A DNA stretch of 64,000 nt from Symsagittifera roscoffensis (Eukaryota > Xenacoelomorpha > Acoela > Convolutidae), in the NCBI RefSeq assembly GCF_963678635.1, contig NC_087062.1:11206670-11270669 (forward strand). Direction: 5' to 3'. Under the pieces are notes generated by a model, which was not told where the DNA came from, did not search any database, and was given only the letters and a program-made list of their open reading frames with translations. A program made the translations under genes and the position numbers. Positions 19,760 through 29,940 of this stretch are shown piece after piece. Position 1 is the first letter of the stretch. Each line of letters opens with the position of its first letter.

Positions 19760-21007
19760 AAGGTTTAGGATGACGGATGCAAAAGGTTGTTAAATGATTT
19801 CTATTTTCTTAGACTGTTAGTCCTTACGATTTTTTGGTTAGCCTAACCTGGGTCTATATGTTCAGGGTTGGGGAGAAAAGTATATCGATTCCGAAGAATG
19901 ATTTTATACTTTCTCGTGGCTAGTATAAGCTAAGGTGTTAACTTACTTAATCTTACTTAAGGGTAGTGATTGTGTTCAGGGTTGGAGAATAGTAAATCGA
20001 TCCACAAGGTTCAGGTATAATTAGAACGCGAGTAGTTCGTTAGATACTATTTTAAACTTACTAAGTCTAAGATTTATCCTGGGTCTGGTAAGAGGGGGGA
20101 TCAAGTGAAGGATGAATAACCGAAGTTCTTCACTGTTTATCCTAATTTGAATGATTAGTTTTGTTCAAAAATTTCTGTTAATCTTGGGTCTTTTGGAAGG
20201 GTTGGATAGTGAATCGACGTTTGAGGTCGTTAGACACTTGCTAAGTGGGTGGGGGAGAACAAAATTGTTCTTTTTGATCCAATGATAGGCCTTGATGATC
20301 AAGTTTTAAATTTAATTAAATAGAAAATGATTTAAGATCCAAGGATGAGCCTTGATGATCTGATTTTTAATTTAAGTGAATTTAAGTTTAAAATGATTTA
20401 AATTTGTGTAGAGAAAAGATTTAGTGTTTTTATGATATTAGTGAGTTTATGAATGCTGTTATGTTTAGGTGATGAAGCTGGAACAACAGGATGAATTATG
20501 ATTACTAACCATTTATTGTCATGCTACTAATTTTTATTTTGATTTTTCAATAAATATTTTTCAAACATGTTTTGTATATTACTGCAGAATTTAGGAAAAC
20601 GATCTGAGATCTCTTTATCAATCGTTATTGTATATTAATAATTTGGTTTAGCGCCTGAAATGATTTTGAAGATTGACTTCAAGATTTTATGTTTGCAAAT
20701 GAAAATCTAAATTCATGGCTAGTAGTATTCTAAATACAAAAGTTTGTGTTGGCTTTTGCCGAACTATCATATAACTATATGGTAAGTTTCTACTTTGTCG
20801 TATGTCGTCTCTGGTTCGAGGTCTTCTTGCAATTCCGGGTAGTTCTCTTATCGTTCGGAATATTGGCTTTGATCTATTGAGTCGTAGAGACATTTCGATT
20901 AAATTATCGTCGTGTAACATTTTAAAAATGTTTTGTCTAAATTCTAATCTATTTTTGGTTAATTCTAAGCTATTAAGGTCTTGTTCGAGACTTATGGTCG
21001 CACCAGA
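19760..21007 (-). other. 5' leader of the LTR element
   Basis: About 1.25 kb between the 5' LTR and the first ORF. It contains GGGT..GGTTGG-type repeats around 19845-20215 and a direct repeat of about 60 bases (GATCCAA..GCCTTGATGATC at about 20276 and 20336). On the minus strand a Met-initiated frame of 77 codons (20687-20920, MLHDDNLIEMSLRL..) is open back to the LTR without a Met. I cannot say whether it is translated. The region may hold packaging signals. Confidence 0.4.
20996..21005 (-). other. Candidate primer binding site
   Basis: Two bases inside the 5' LTR boundary, the minus strand reads TGGTGCGACC. TGG at this place is expected for pairing with the CCA end of a tRNA primer. I cannot identify the tRNA by eye. 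Confidence 0.5.
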
Positions 21008-21416
21008 TGAGTTAGGACCGAAGTGTATAACTCATAGAGTAATTTCGGATAGGGTACACCGTCTGCTCGTCACGCTATCTTATTTTCGGCCGGATAGATT
21101 CGTGCAACTTCTTAGTCTAATACCAATCCTAATCTTACTCTTATACTATCTAGTCTCAGGTTGTTTGACTAGTCTCTGCTAGGCTCAATAGATCTAGGGT
21201 ATACTGGTTTATTGCGGTTGCTGAAGTCTTCTTGGAGAGTCAACTAATTTCTAAGTTAAATTCAAATCTCTCTGGTGCTGAAATTACAAGTAATTTCAGC
21301 ACTTACAAATAAGTGGATTGTTAGTCAGATGGATCATGATTGGTTAATATTAAATACTTTACATTGGTAAAATATCTAATTTATCCAATCATAAAATGTA
21401 GTTAGATCAGGTTCCA
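21008..21416 (-). repeat. 5' LTR (relative to coding strand)
   Basis: 409 bases, same TG..CA ends as the other LTR, with three substitutions and one single-base gap between them. The internal palindrome is at 21277-21300. The TAAT duplication follows at 21417-21420. Confidence 0.9.
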
Positions 21417-21586
21417 TAATGATTGTGCCAAACGCTTCTAATCTAAAATACGCGAGATGAAACATTTGAGAAGTTGATCAACTTTGCGCATTTTTGTCGC
21501 AACTTTGCTTCACCCTCCCCATTTCGCATTGGCATCAATTTTATGGTGTAATGAGTGGTTTTACACGGTTACGTATAAGGATCATA

Positions 21587-22029
21587 GGCTCTTTTTCCTT
21601 CCCCCCCCCCCCCACCTCACTCAAACATGAAATTTATGGTCTAACGAATGGTTTTACAAGGTTAATTATGAAGACCAAATATGTTTGTCATGGCCTAATC
21701 AGTCTGTATGTCAATTTTCATGACTATTGGACAAAGTGAACAGAAACTTCAAATATAAAAATTTGCGGCTCTTTTCCAGTTCCCCCCCCCCCTTTCAAAT
21801 TACCGAACCGAGTTTTATGTTTGTTTTACGTGTTATTACGGCTAAATGCGTGATGTTACGCTGTTAAGTATGAAGAACAAATCTGTTCAGAATTGTCGAT
21901 TTGTTCACCACGCCAAATTTCATTGCATTATGACAACGTTAAATAAGCTTTTCAAAATTGAATTTGAAAGGTGGGGGGAAACTGGAAAAGAGCCAAATTT
22001 GCAGGTGGGGGGGAAAAGGAAAAAGAGCC
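21587..22029. mobile_element. GGCTCTTTTTCC-family MITE (outer copy, interrupted)
   Basis: Termini GGCTCTTTTTCCTTCCCC and GGAAAAGGAAAAAGAGCC, flanked by a perfect 8-base duplication GGATCATA (21579-21586 and 22030-22037). A second family member sits inside (21767-21994). Without it and its duplicated target the element is about 207 bases, close to the 211-base copy at 22246-22456. Long C runs lie just inside the ends. No coding capacity. Confidence 0.9.
21767..21994. mobile_element. GGCTCTTTTCC-family MITE nested in the preceding one
   Basis: 228 bases with termini GGCTCTTTTCCAGTTCCCCC and GGGGGGAAACTGGAAAAGAGCC-like complement, flanked by a perfect 8-base duplication AAATTTGC (21759-21766 and 21995-22002). 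Both lie within the outer MITE, so this insertion is younger. The subterminal CCAGT / ACTGG differs from the CTTCC / GGAAGG type, marking a second subfamily. Confidence 0.9.
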
Positions 22030-22245
22030 GGATCATATACGTCTTTTATCTCTAAATTAGTTTGCATGTAACTTTTCATAACCATCGGCCAATCGGAACA
22101 AAACTTTTTCAATATAAATTCGCAGGTGGGAATAAATGAAAAAAGAGGCATGATGCATTCTTAACCTAATTGAATTTTTTAAAGGAGAATTAACCGAATT
22201 GTTTAGGTTGATATGTACAGGTACCCACTTCAAATTCAATTTATC

Positions 22246-22456
22246 GGCTCTTTTTCCTTCCCCCCCCCCCCCCCCCCCACCTGCAAAATTTTACTAGTGA
22301 AGTTTTGTTCACTTTATCCGAATCTTACAAAAATTGGCATGCGAACTAATTAGGCCATGACAAACATTTTTGGTCTTCATAATTAACCTTGTAAAACCCC
22401 TCGTTACATCATAAAATTGACGCTTATGTGAGGTGGGGGGAAAAGGAAAAAGAGCC
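22246..22456. mobile_element. GGCTCTTTTTCC-family MITE
   Basis: 211 bases with GGCTCTTTTTCC termini and a subterminal run of about 19 C, flanked by the 8-base duplication AATTTATC (22238-22245 and 22457-22464). Its interior resembles that of the outer element at 21587 in the opposite orientation (words such as GGCCATGACAAAC and AATTAACCTTGTAAAAC). No coding capacity. Confidence 0.9.
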
Positions 22457-22852
22457 AATTTATCTTTCTTTATGGTGCAACTTTGTACGAAGGATTCACA
22501 GAGGTTAGCCCGTGAGCAACCTTCTCTTAAGACCTACTGAATTGTTTTGATCTTCGCCGAGGCTCGACAAAAAAGCACGAGTGTTTTTTTTTGGTAAATT
22601 TTTTCCATGATTTTTTCCATGAATTTGTTCACTCTGTGACTTTTGACTGCAGGTTTAAGACGCAACAAACTAATTAATATTCTTTGAAAACTAAATCGTA
22701 AGTCTATTGTAATGTCTTTCTCATTTTTCCTTCTAAACTTTCCATTTCAATCCCTATAATTTTTTTGCTGTGAAATGCAAGCAAAACGTACCAATGTTTG
22801 TTGTTGTTACAGGTTAACAAAAACAAATAAGCCAGAAAATAACTTGTAAACA

Positions 22853-23137
22853 ATGGGTGATGCGCCCCCACCACCGCCGGCTGCCGGCTTACCGAGTGGA
22901 ATAAACACCCCTCCAATCCGCTCCCCCCACGACCCCGAACTGATTGCGGCGACAGATCAGGCCATTCCGAATGTACCCCGCCGACCCCGGCCAAGATCCC
23001 GATCTCCCAGAAGCCCCAGAAGGTCACCCAGAGGTCGATCTCCGAGGGGTAAGTCACCACGTGGTGGAAGGTCACGGAACAGGTCACACAAGTCAAGGTC
23101 ACCAAGAACGAGGTCACCGAGGTCACCGAGACGATAA
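22853..23137 (+). CDS. Short SP/RS-rich basic protein
   Basis: 94 codons, clearly richer in G and C than its surroundings. The N-terminus is proline-rich (DAPPPPPAAGL), then HDPELIAATDQAIPNVPRR, then a repetitive basic tail of SPRR, SPRG, SPRS and KSPR units with about a dozen S-P-R/K motifs. Such S/T-P-K/R repeats bind the DNA minor groove in sperm histones and protamine-like proteins and are also phosphorylated by proline-directed kinases. A splice-acceptor-like site (TTGTTGTTACAG) ends at 22812, about 40 bases before the ATG. The gene at 23725 is a diverged relative. A nuclear basic protein is the best guess; identity is unproven. Confidence 0.6.
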   Translation: MGDAPPPPPAAGLPSGINTPPIRSPHDPELIAATDQAIPNVPRRPRPRSRSPRSPRRSPRGRSPRGKSPRGGRSRNRSHKSRSPRTRSPRSPRR

Positions 23138-23306
23138 TAACAAGCTACTTACTCGCTTCAGAAAATTGCCGCTGTGACGACTGAGCGACAAAGAAATACT
23201 CGACTTATTGCTTACTGAACCACTGCAAAAACTAGTGAATTTATTTTAATCAACAATTAAATTTTCAGTTTATACAGCTGTAGGAGCTTACAAATGAACA
23301 AACATT

Positions 23307-23390
23307 GGTACCTTTTGCTACGTTTCATATTAAGTCAAACGCAATCAACCTACTTTGTTATTAAATCTGATTTTTGTAGCAAAAGGTACC
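23307..23390. repeat. 15-bp inverted repeat in the 3' region of the SP/RS-rich gene
   Basis: GGTACCTTTTGCTAC at 23307-23321 and its exact complement at 23376-23390, separated by 54 bases. It could form a hairpin in the transcript or be a very short foldback element. No clear target duplication. Confidence 0.55.
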
Positions 23391-23539
23391 CAAACTGACA
23401 TTTTGTTATGTTGGTTTTATCCAGTCCCCTTGATTTTTCTAAATTTCGGTTTTACGAAAGCCTTAAAATGAAGTTTGGTGTTCCAAGCTGCAAAAATAAC
23501 GGCGTAAACAAGTGTAAAAGCTTCTTATATACAAACACA

Positions 23540-23570
23540 GGGAGGAGGGGCGGGAAACTGGAAAAGAGCT
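23540..23570. repeat. Lone end of a GGCTCTTTTCC-family MITE
   Basis: GGGAGGAGGGG followed by GGGAAACTGGAAAAGAGCT matches the right end of the 21767 MITE subfamily except for the last base. I find no matching left end or 8-base duplication within about 1 kb upstream, so this is a truncated or solo terminus. Confidence 0.6.
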
Positions 23571-23724
23571 AATTTGCATCACAGATTCTCAATAATTTGA
23601 AAGGTTATAGCGATCGATAATAAAAAGAGGGAAGTAATCTTGCCATAGTTTAAAAGAAACAGAACTCCTAGAAACATGAGTGAATTTAAAATATGTTTTC
23701 GCAGAACCTGAAATTATAAAAATA

Positions 23725-24132
23725 ATGCCAGATATACCGGCCCACCAGAAAGTTTACACAGCTCCGTTCCGGAAACCAAACCCACCACCACCTGGAGCTC
23801 ACGCCTCGAGACCTGGTGCAAGAATACCCCCTGCTGGTCTCAGAGTACCACGTGATCGGGAACTGATTCCGGCAACTGAAGAAGCTATTCCAGGAAGCGT
23901 CAGGACTCGAACTCCTAACAGATCGCCGGATCGTTCGAGAACCCCGGATCTCTCGAAGTCGACAGTTGTCAGTCAGAATAACGCCCCTTCACCGAGTATG
24001 GGAAGAGTTACAGTTTCTCCGGGGCGCAGTCCGGCGCCGCAGCAACGCAGTCCAGCGCCTGCAAGAAGCCCGGCTCACGGAACAAGCACTCACAGGACAG
24101 CCTCTCAAACTCCTACTAGACAACAGCAATGA
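23725..24132 (+). CDS. Short SP/TP-rich basic protein, relative of the 22853 gene
   Basis: About 135 codons from ATG 23725. An upstream in-frame ATG at 23680 exists, but a splice-acceptor-like site (TTTTCGCAG ending about 23704) lies between them, so the later start is preferred. The N-terminus is proline-rich. RDRELIPATEEAIPG aligns with HDPELIAATDQAIPN of the gene at 22853. The rest is R/S/T/P-rich with SPGRSPAPQQRSPAPARSPA-like repeats. G+C is above the surroundings. An ATTAAA lies about 15 bases after the stop. The two genes probably arose by tandem duplication. They look like host genes in a transposon-dense neighbourhood; function is unknown. Confidence 0.55.
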   Translation: MPDIPAHQKVYTAPFRKPNPPPPGAHASRPGARIPPAGLRVPRDRELIPATEEAIPGSVRTRTPNRSPDRSRTPDLSKSTVVSQNNAPSPSMGRVTVSPGRSPAPQQRSPAPARSPAHGTSTHRTASQTPTRQQQ

Positions 24133-24469
24133 CAACACAAACTAAATTAAACTGATTGATCTTTGGGCTCTTTTGATTCAAAATTTTAAATACTTTATTA
24201 TTTTTTGTTACAAAAGAAAAGCGTGCTCAAATCAGAGCGAGGACTTGAATGTTCTGACAGCCATTTAAAGTGTCTGAACTACAGTTCTGATTTATTTCTC
24301 AAGGACAAAACGAAAAAAATTTCCAGTCTTCGATACCCTCATAAAATTAAAAAAAAAACTAACTTGTTGAAAAGTTGTTCATACGGCAATTAGCATGTAA
24401 CAATTGTTTCAAACAATTGTTCACTTGTTCACGCTCACAAGCTTCTTTGCAAAACAGAACATAAAAAAC

Positions 24470-24672
24470 GGCTCTTTTCTAGTTTCTCCCGTGGTTTTTT
24501 TCTGAAATTCAGAATATGAAAGTCTAATTTAAATTACTTTTCAAGCTATAAACTGCATCATAACCTGTCAGCGTGAACAGGTGAAAAAATTGTATAAACT
24601 TTTCTTTCATGCAAAATTTTGACTACTTTTTTTTGATAGTTTTACGAGGTGGAGGTAAACTGGAAAAGAGCC
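24470..24672. mobile_element. Older GGCTCTTTTC-family MITE
   Basis: GGCTCTTTTCTAGTTTCTCC at the left end and GGTAAACTGGAAAAGAGCC at the right, about 203 bases apart. The flanks share only AAAAAC, so the target duplication has decayed or was imperfect. No coding capacity. Confidence 0.65.
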
Positions 24673-24680
24673 AAAAACAT

Positions 24681-26356
24681 TATACACTAATGGACAAAAC
24701 TAAACGCAAATTCAGGGTTTAACTGTCTTAATTGCCGGTTTTCAATGTCCATTTTGGACAAATTTTCTTTCGAAATTCCGTAAAAAATTTCACATAGACC
24801 AAAAGAAAACAATCAGAGCTATCCTCTTTGAAACCATCAAAACTTGGTTTCAAAGAGTTGCCAATTTTTTCCAGGTCTAATAATGACAGTTTCCCACATC
24901 TGCACAAAAGAGAAAGCATCCGTGTAAAAGCTTTACTAAACGCGGACGTTTCATATTTTGAAAACATTAACACCAAATATTGATAGTTTCATAGAGGGTA
25001 GCGCTGATCATTCGCTCTTGGATTATGTAAATAAAACTTGAAAATCAAAACGAGTTTTTTCTCAAATTGGGTTGGTTTTTGGCAAAAAACTATTTGTAAA
25101 ACTTGCTCCGCATTTTAGCAGAATTAATAGGGTGCAATTAGTTTTGCCATAAACTTTACTCCTACAACCAAGTGTTAAGAGTATAATCTTTTAATTTCAA
25201 ATGGTTAGGTTTTTTTGGGCCTCAACCAATTTTTTGTAACTTCTATCCTTTTGAAACTTTTCAGAGCGCAATAAAGGGGGGTGTGAACGCCTCCCCCAGG
25301 GATTTGACCTCTTCACCAACCAAAGGTTCTACCACTTTATGAAATACTTTTTGGGCTGTTCAATCCTTGATTTTAACTGAAAGGCGCCTTGGGCGCCAAA
25401 AAATATTAACTTTGAAGGCAAGCGCCCAAAAAAAAACGCAATATTTTGGTCAAAAACTTTCAAAAAATTGCACAAAATAGAGAATAGAGTTTTTTAACTT
25501 GTTTGTCAATAATTTGCCTGCGGCTCAAACAATGATGTCAAAAAAGAGAGTTTATACTGTGCTGGAAGCGCTAGAAATATTAATTTGGTCGATCTAGAAA
25601 AAAAGAACAAGGTCGACCAAATTTTGAACATTTTTAGAAAATCCGCTCTTCCCTCTAAAAATTCCACCCCTGTTCACTTTAGTACAATTTGTTAGCAATT
25701 GAAATATAAGCTATGGTGTAGTTTTATGCTGAAAAAAAAACTAAATTTTCGTTGTGAAAATTTTTTCATACAATGTAAAATTTTTTGCTTCATATTGATT
25801 GTTCAAATTTTAAACATAATTTGTTTTTAAATTTTTTTTCAAGTAGAAAAAAAATACTTTCAAATTTCAAGTTTTATTTGTTATGTCCGATGCCGATTTA
25901 GGAACAAAGTAAATTTCTTTCCCCAATAGGGGGAAAAACTTAACAAGGTTTGGATGAAATTTATTTAAATAACGTCAAACAATGGGAATGCGAATGGAAA
26001 TAACGTCAACCAATAGGAATGCGACAGAACACATTTCTGAGAAATACAAAACATATCCAGTTGAGCAATCAAGGTACCAGGTACTAGGGGGGGGGGGGGG
26101 GGGTTAGTTAACATGATCCTACTTTGCAACTATTATAACAATTATTCGAAAAATAAATACATACAAATACACAGATTATGTAAAATGTAAATGAATTGAG
26201 CTTTGCATCTTCAATAATCTAACGTTTATATTATATTTTTTGCCAAAATTTTGCATCACAAAGCAGTATAGAAAAGGCGTTTAATGTCTCAACGCAACAA
26301 ACACAACTAGATAAAGTTAAACTTGATTGTAATTCTACTGTCTCTGAAAAGCCGAC
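24681..26356. other. Gene-free AT-rich stretch
   Basis: No supported gene. Around 25030-25150 there are phrases similar to the arms of the Tc1-type MITE at 8597 (TTTTTTCTCAAATTGGGTT, and a later GAATTAATAGGGTGCAA), suggesting an old diverged relative. A run of 17 or more G at about 26090 is the only other striking feature. Confidence 0.4.
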
Positions 26357-26778
26357 GGGTCTTATGCACTAAACGGCCCAAAATCAATATTGCTATATCT
26401 TGAGCTGAAATTTTTGCGCTCCAACCTGATTGGCTAATTTTAACCAATCAAATACAAGCAAGGCGGCCAGGCATTTTAATCACCGTTTCAGCAGATAACA
26501 TTATTAGCTGAAACCGCCATAATGAACTTGATTAAATAATCAAAAACATTTTTGGCCATTTGTGAAACTATGCCCAGACAAGAAAAATGACTTCAACGGA
26601 ATACATCTATATTTTTGATCAATTCTGCTAATAATTGTATCTGCGTGGATTGTTTATTTGAAATGCCGGGCCATGCTGTTTGAATATGATTGGCCAATTA
26701 GCCAATCATTTTAAGCAATAACAATTTCAGTTCAAGATATAGAAAAACTGATTTTGGGCCGTTTAATGCTTAAGACCC
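26357..26778. mobile_element. Palindromic MITE with GGGTCTTA ends and 8-bp duplication
   Basis: 422 bases; the arms begin GGGTCTTATGCACTAAACGG and end with a close complement. Perfect 8-base duplications AAGCCGAC flank it (26349-26356 and 26779-26786). The arms are long, about 190 bases each, and moderately diverged. Both arms carry ATTGGCTAAT-like inner palindromes. An 8-base duplication points to a hAT- or P-type transposase. It is a family separate from the GGCTCTTTT elements. No coding capacity. Confidence 0.85.
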
Positions 26779-26786
26779 AAGCCGAC

Positions 26787-28379
26787 TTTTATAGGTTGTT
26801 TTTTTTTAAATATACTTCCAGCTGAATTGTTTTTCAGAATTATGCGTCCAACTGAATGGTCATATTTATCACAGACTTCCATACTACGGAAAATTGTTTT
26901 TTTTTTTCAATAAATTGCTTAGAAAAAACAACTTGTATAACAATGGCATAATGAGCGTATTCACATACTATGGATATGTATGACAAGCAGTTTCCTAAAG
27001 TATGGAAAGAATTTTTTATTAACAAACCTATGAATATATTTTTTGGTTTTGAAATTAAAACAACATGTTTAATTTCAAGAATCTCATAACAGGTAATAAG
27101 CAATACATTTAAAAATTCGTCATCTAAATTAAAAATTTTGCTTTTTGACTACGAAGACCTTTTATAGATGGCAAAGAATTTCTAGGGAGCTACTCAACAA
27201 TACCACCTTCCAGACAGGCTCGGTAAAAGTCTACGGGCATCAGTAGTTAAATTATGAGACGAGGACTGCGGGAAATTTTTACTATCTATGTGGGCCTTTC
27301 TGCAGAAAAATTTTAAAATCTTCGGTAAAAAATGCGAAAGGATAATATTTTTGCCAAAATTAATTTTATGCTGGACCCTCTTAACACAACTGAACTCGAA
27401 AATTTTTTCATTTCATTAGAAGGGTAGTTTTAAGTAATTGAGCTTTTCAAACGTCGAATTTTTTATTTGAAATCAAAAATTCCTCATCAAAAGTTGTCGA
27501 CAAAAAATTTAACTTTTCGGAAATTTGTCTCACGAAACTACTTCAATTATGCGGAATTTCTGCGGCATTCTGCGATGTGAAATTTTAGGCTTAATATGCG
27601 GTATTTATGCGGGATAATGCGCCTCAGATTTATGCCGAACCTGCTTCCTGATAATTGTTAAGTACATAAAGTTAGTCGAACTTTCGACCAATCAGAATGC
27701 AGCTGAATTCGAATTTTAAACACAACGCACTACTGCTTTCGGACTAGTTGTTCTACAGAAACTTTAAGCCATCTATAAAAGGTGTTTTCATTCACTTGGC
27801 TATTTCTATTTTTCGCAAATTGAACAATGCTATTTTCCAATCAAACAAAATGCAGTTTTTTTTGATAAAATTAGACTTAAATTAAGCCGAGTATATATTT
27901 GACCGCTTTTACTACCCGTGAATAGAGCAAAGTCCCAAACTGGCTAAATGGGAAATCTTTAGACCCCCATCACTTTACGAAAAATGATCACAATAACATC
28001 TTCTCTTTTTAATTTTGAGCTCATGACAACAGTACCTTTCGAAGGCTCTAATAAATTCAGTCAAAATTGGCTAGTTGTCCAATTAACTGTTAACATCTTT
28101 TGTTTGGTTGGCGGGAATGTTCGCATCGGACTTGTTTTTATTTATAGGGGTGGCAATTCTTTAGTTGAATCCATAATGCGGAGGGGGCGATTGTTATGTA
28201 GATCCGCTTCTATTTCGAAAAGAACCAAGTAAGGAGCCCCCCCCCCCATAAGACTTTTGAGGGGAGGATTTTAACTTGGTTCTAAGTTAGGAGTTTTCAG
28301 CCAATCAGCGCTTGCAGATGTGTACATGCAGCGCTTATCAGATTTAATACAAATTGTTTTATGGGGTGGATGATCATAA
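26787..28379. other. Gene-free stretch with a dispersed repeat
   Basis: No convincing gene. About 27900-28090 is an inverted, diverged copy of the repeat at 7457-7640. A small foldback at about 28223-28281 (GAACCAAGT facing ACTTGGTTC around a C run and CCCC/GGGG) may be another tiny MITE. Confidence 0.4.
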
Positions 28380-28645
28380 CTTGACCGCATCCAAGTTTAG
28401 GCGTAAGTAATCGGTTATAACGGATTATTATGATGATTTTTTGACACTTATAATTGATTATATTTACCAAAGTTAGGTGTTTAAAGGATTAATATATACT
28501 TATAATCGTTTTATTTTCCAAGAGATTAAAATCTCTTATAAACGATTATTATTGATTATAGTTCTTAAAAAACCACTTAAAATCAATCATAATCGATTAT
28601 AATCGATTATAATCTCTTATTTTGCCAAAATTTTGTCAATTCAAA
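28380..28645. repeat. AT-rich block of repeated ATAATCGATTATAA-like palindromes
   Basis: The block repeatedly contains TAATCGATTATAATCGATTA and variants (ATAATTGATTATA, TAAACGATTATTA). The half-overlapping palindromes make it highly self-complementary. It could be a decayed satellite or a matrix-attachment-like AT block; no gene. Confidence 0.45.
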
Positions 28646-29419
28646 ACTATATTCAAATTATATCTTATGGGTTATTATTTTTGTGTCAATAAGAAAATCT
28701 CTAAAAGAGAGATCTCTTGAACATTTTGGTTCATCTGAACGCAAAGTTGTACCACGAAACGAAAAAGTTTCCTAGATATTCTTTCATATTAGTGGAAAAG
28801 TTCCCGCGGTAGAGGAAAAATAAATCTTCAGAATCAACCATTAAACTAAATCATTTTGCTGATCTTTTGATGGTTAAAAAAGCTAAAAATATTAATCACA
28901 AAACAACTCTAATGCGGAAGAAATGAATCAAAAACCTTATAAATTTGAATTGATTGGAAAACTTTAAAAACATTTTTCTCTTTTTTCATAGGAACCAACG
29001 TCTACAAAAAGCATTAAATATAAGCAATTTAGGTGCAACTTCGAAGACAAAATGGACAAACAAATTGGTTTATAATCAATTATAATGGAATATAATGGAT
29101 TTTTGATGCAATTTAGCTTGAAGATATGGCGTTTGCTGAATATCCGCCAATAAAATATATATTTTAGCTTGTATTTTCCGAAAATGATGATCCGAAGCCA
29201 CATTTGACGTATGATTTCATGGAAATATTGTTTCAATTACTGAAAATGTACCATTACCAGACAAAACATTTTACGCGCTGTTCATAAAGGGACAAAGAGG
29301 CTCCCATTTTCCATGACATTAAATCCTCTCTCCATAGCTTCTACAAGATGGCATGTAAAGTCAGACACCCAAAGAAGACAGACCAAAAACATGAATGGTC
29401 ACTGCACAGGTTGTATAAA

Positions 29420-29940
29420 GCCGCGTAAACCGGGTCGAGGTGCTCGATTTATGTTTCGACAGTCTCGGTCAATTTTCGGTAGGTTTCGACTTTCACGACC
29501 AGCTTTTGATATTTTTTGATTTTCTCGATGCAATTAAAAAAGTGTTCGACTTTATTCGACCCAGTTCAGACATGTTTCAGCTTTCTCAACCAAAGTTCGA
29601 TATGTTTCGACTTTATCAACTTTCTCAACCAACAATTTGTTTTAAAAATTTGTTGGTGCGAACCTGAACAGATATGTTTCGACTTTCTTGATCAAAAATG
29701 GGTAGGTTTTGATTTTGTGGGATATAACAGATGCCAGCTCAAACGACATATAAGCTCAAAATATAACAAGTTTATCTATGTTTGAGTTGTGCGAGCAAAA
29801 AATCCGACAAAAATTGCACATCTAGGTGCGTTTTTTGACTTTCGCTCGGCTTCCACTGTGCTCGACTTATCTTTCGACTGTGCTCGACTTATGTTTCGAC
29901 GGTGTTCGACCTATGTTTCGACTGAGCTGAAATTTTCTTG
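29420..29940 (+). repeat. TCGAC-rich minisatellite array, plus orientation, copy A
   Basis: Loose tandem repeats built on TGCTCGACTTATGTTTCGAC and TTTCGACTTTCTCGACCAAA, about 21-30 bases per unit and strongly diverged. Frames through it translate to repetitive F-D-F / C-F-D peptides, which is a by-product of the repeat and not evidence of a gene. Confidence 0.6.

Larger units (their letters stand above)
10272..21416 (-). mobile_element. LTR retrotransposon (Ty3/gypsy-like), complete ends, no integrase
   Basis: An element of about 11.1 kb bounded by direct repeats with TG..CA ends and a 4-base target duplication TAAT (10268-10271 and 21417-21420). Coding runs on the minus strand: a small basic protein, gag with zinc knuckle, then protease, reverse transcriptase and RNase H. 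The two LTRs differ by only three substitutions and one single-base gap, so insertion is recent. Protease, RT and RNase H are Ty3/gypsy-like, but no integrase (HHCC plus DDE) can be found anywhere between the LTRs. The element is therefore probably mobilised by a complete relative. Confidence 0.85.

Noticed and set aside
22704-23126. 140-codon minus-strand frame opposite the SP/RS-rich gene
   Set aside because: Antisense reading of a G+C-rich repetitive gene; no motif, and the sense frame has the repeat logic and an acceptor site.
23467-23540. MKFGVPSCKNNG-like start considered as a THAP zinc finger
   Set aside because: The following residues do not show the C2CH spacing or the later THAP landmarks, and the frame runs into MITE sequence.
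29420-29940. Tandem TCGAC array considered as CRISPR
   Set aside because: Units are highly diverged, no constant repeat with unique spacers, eukaryotic context, no cas genes.
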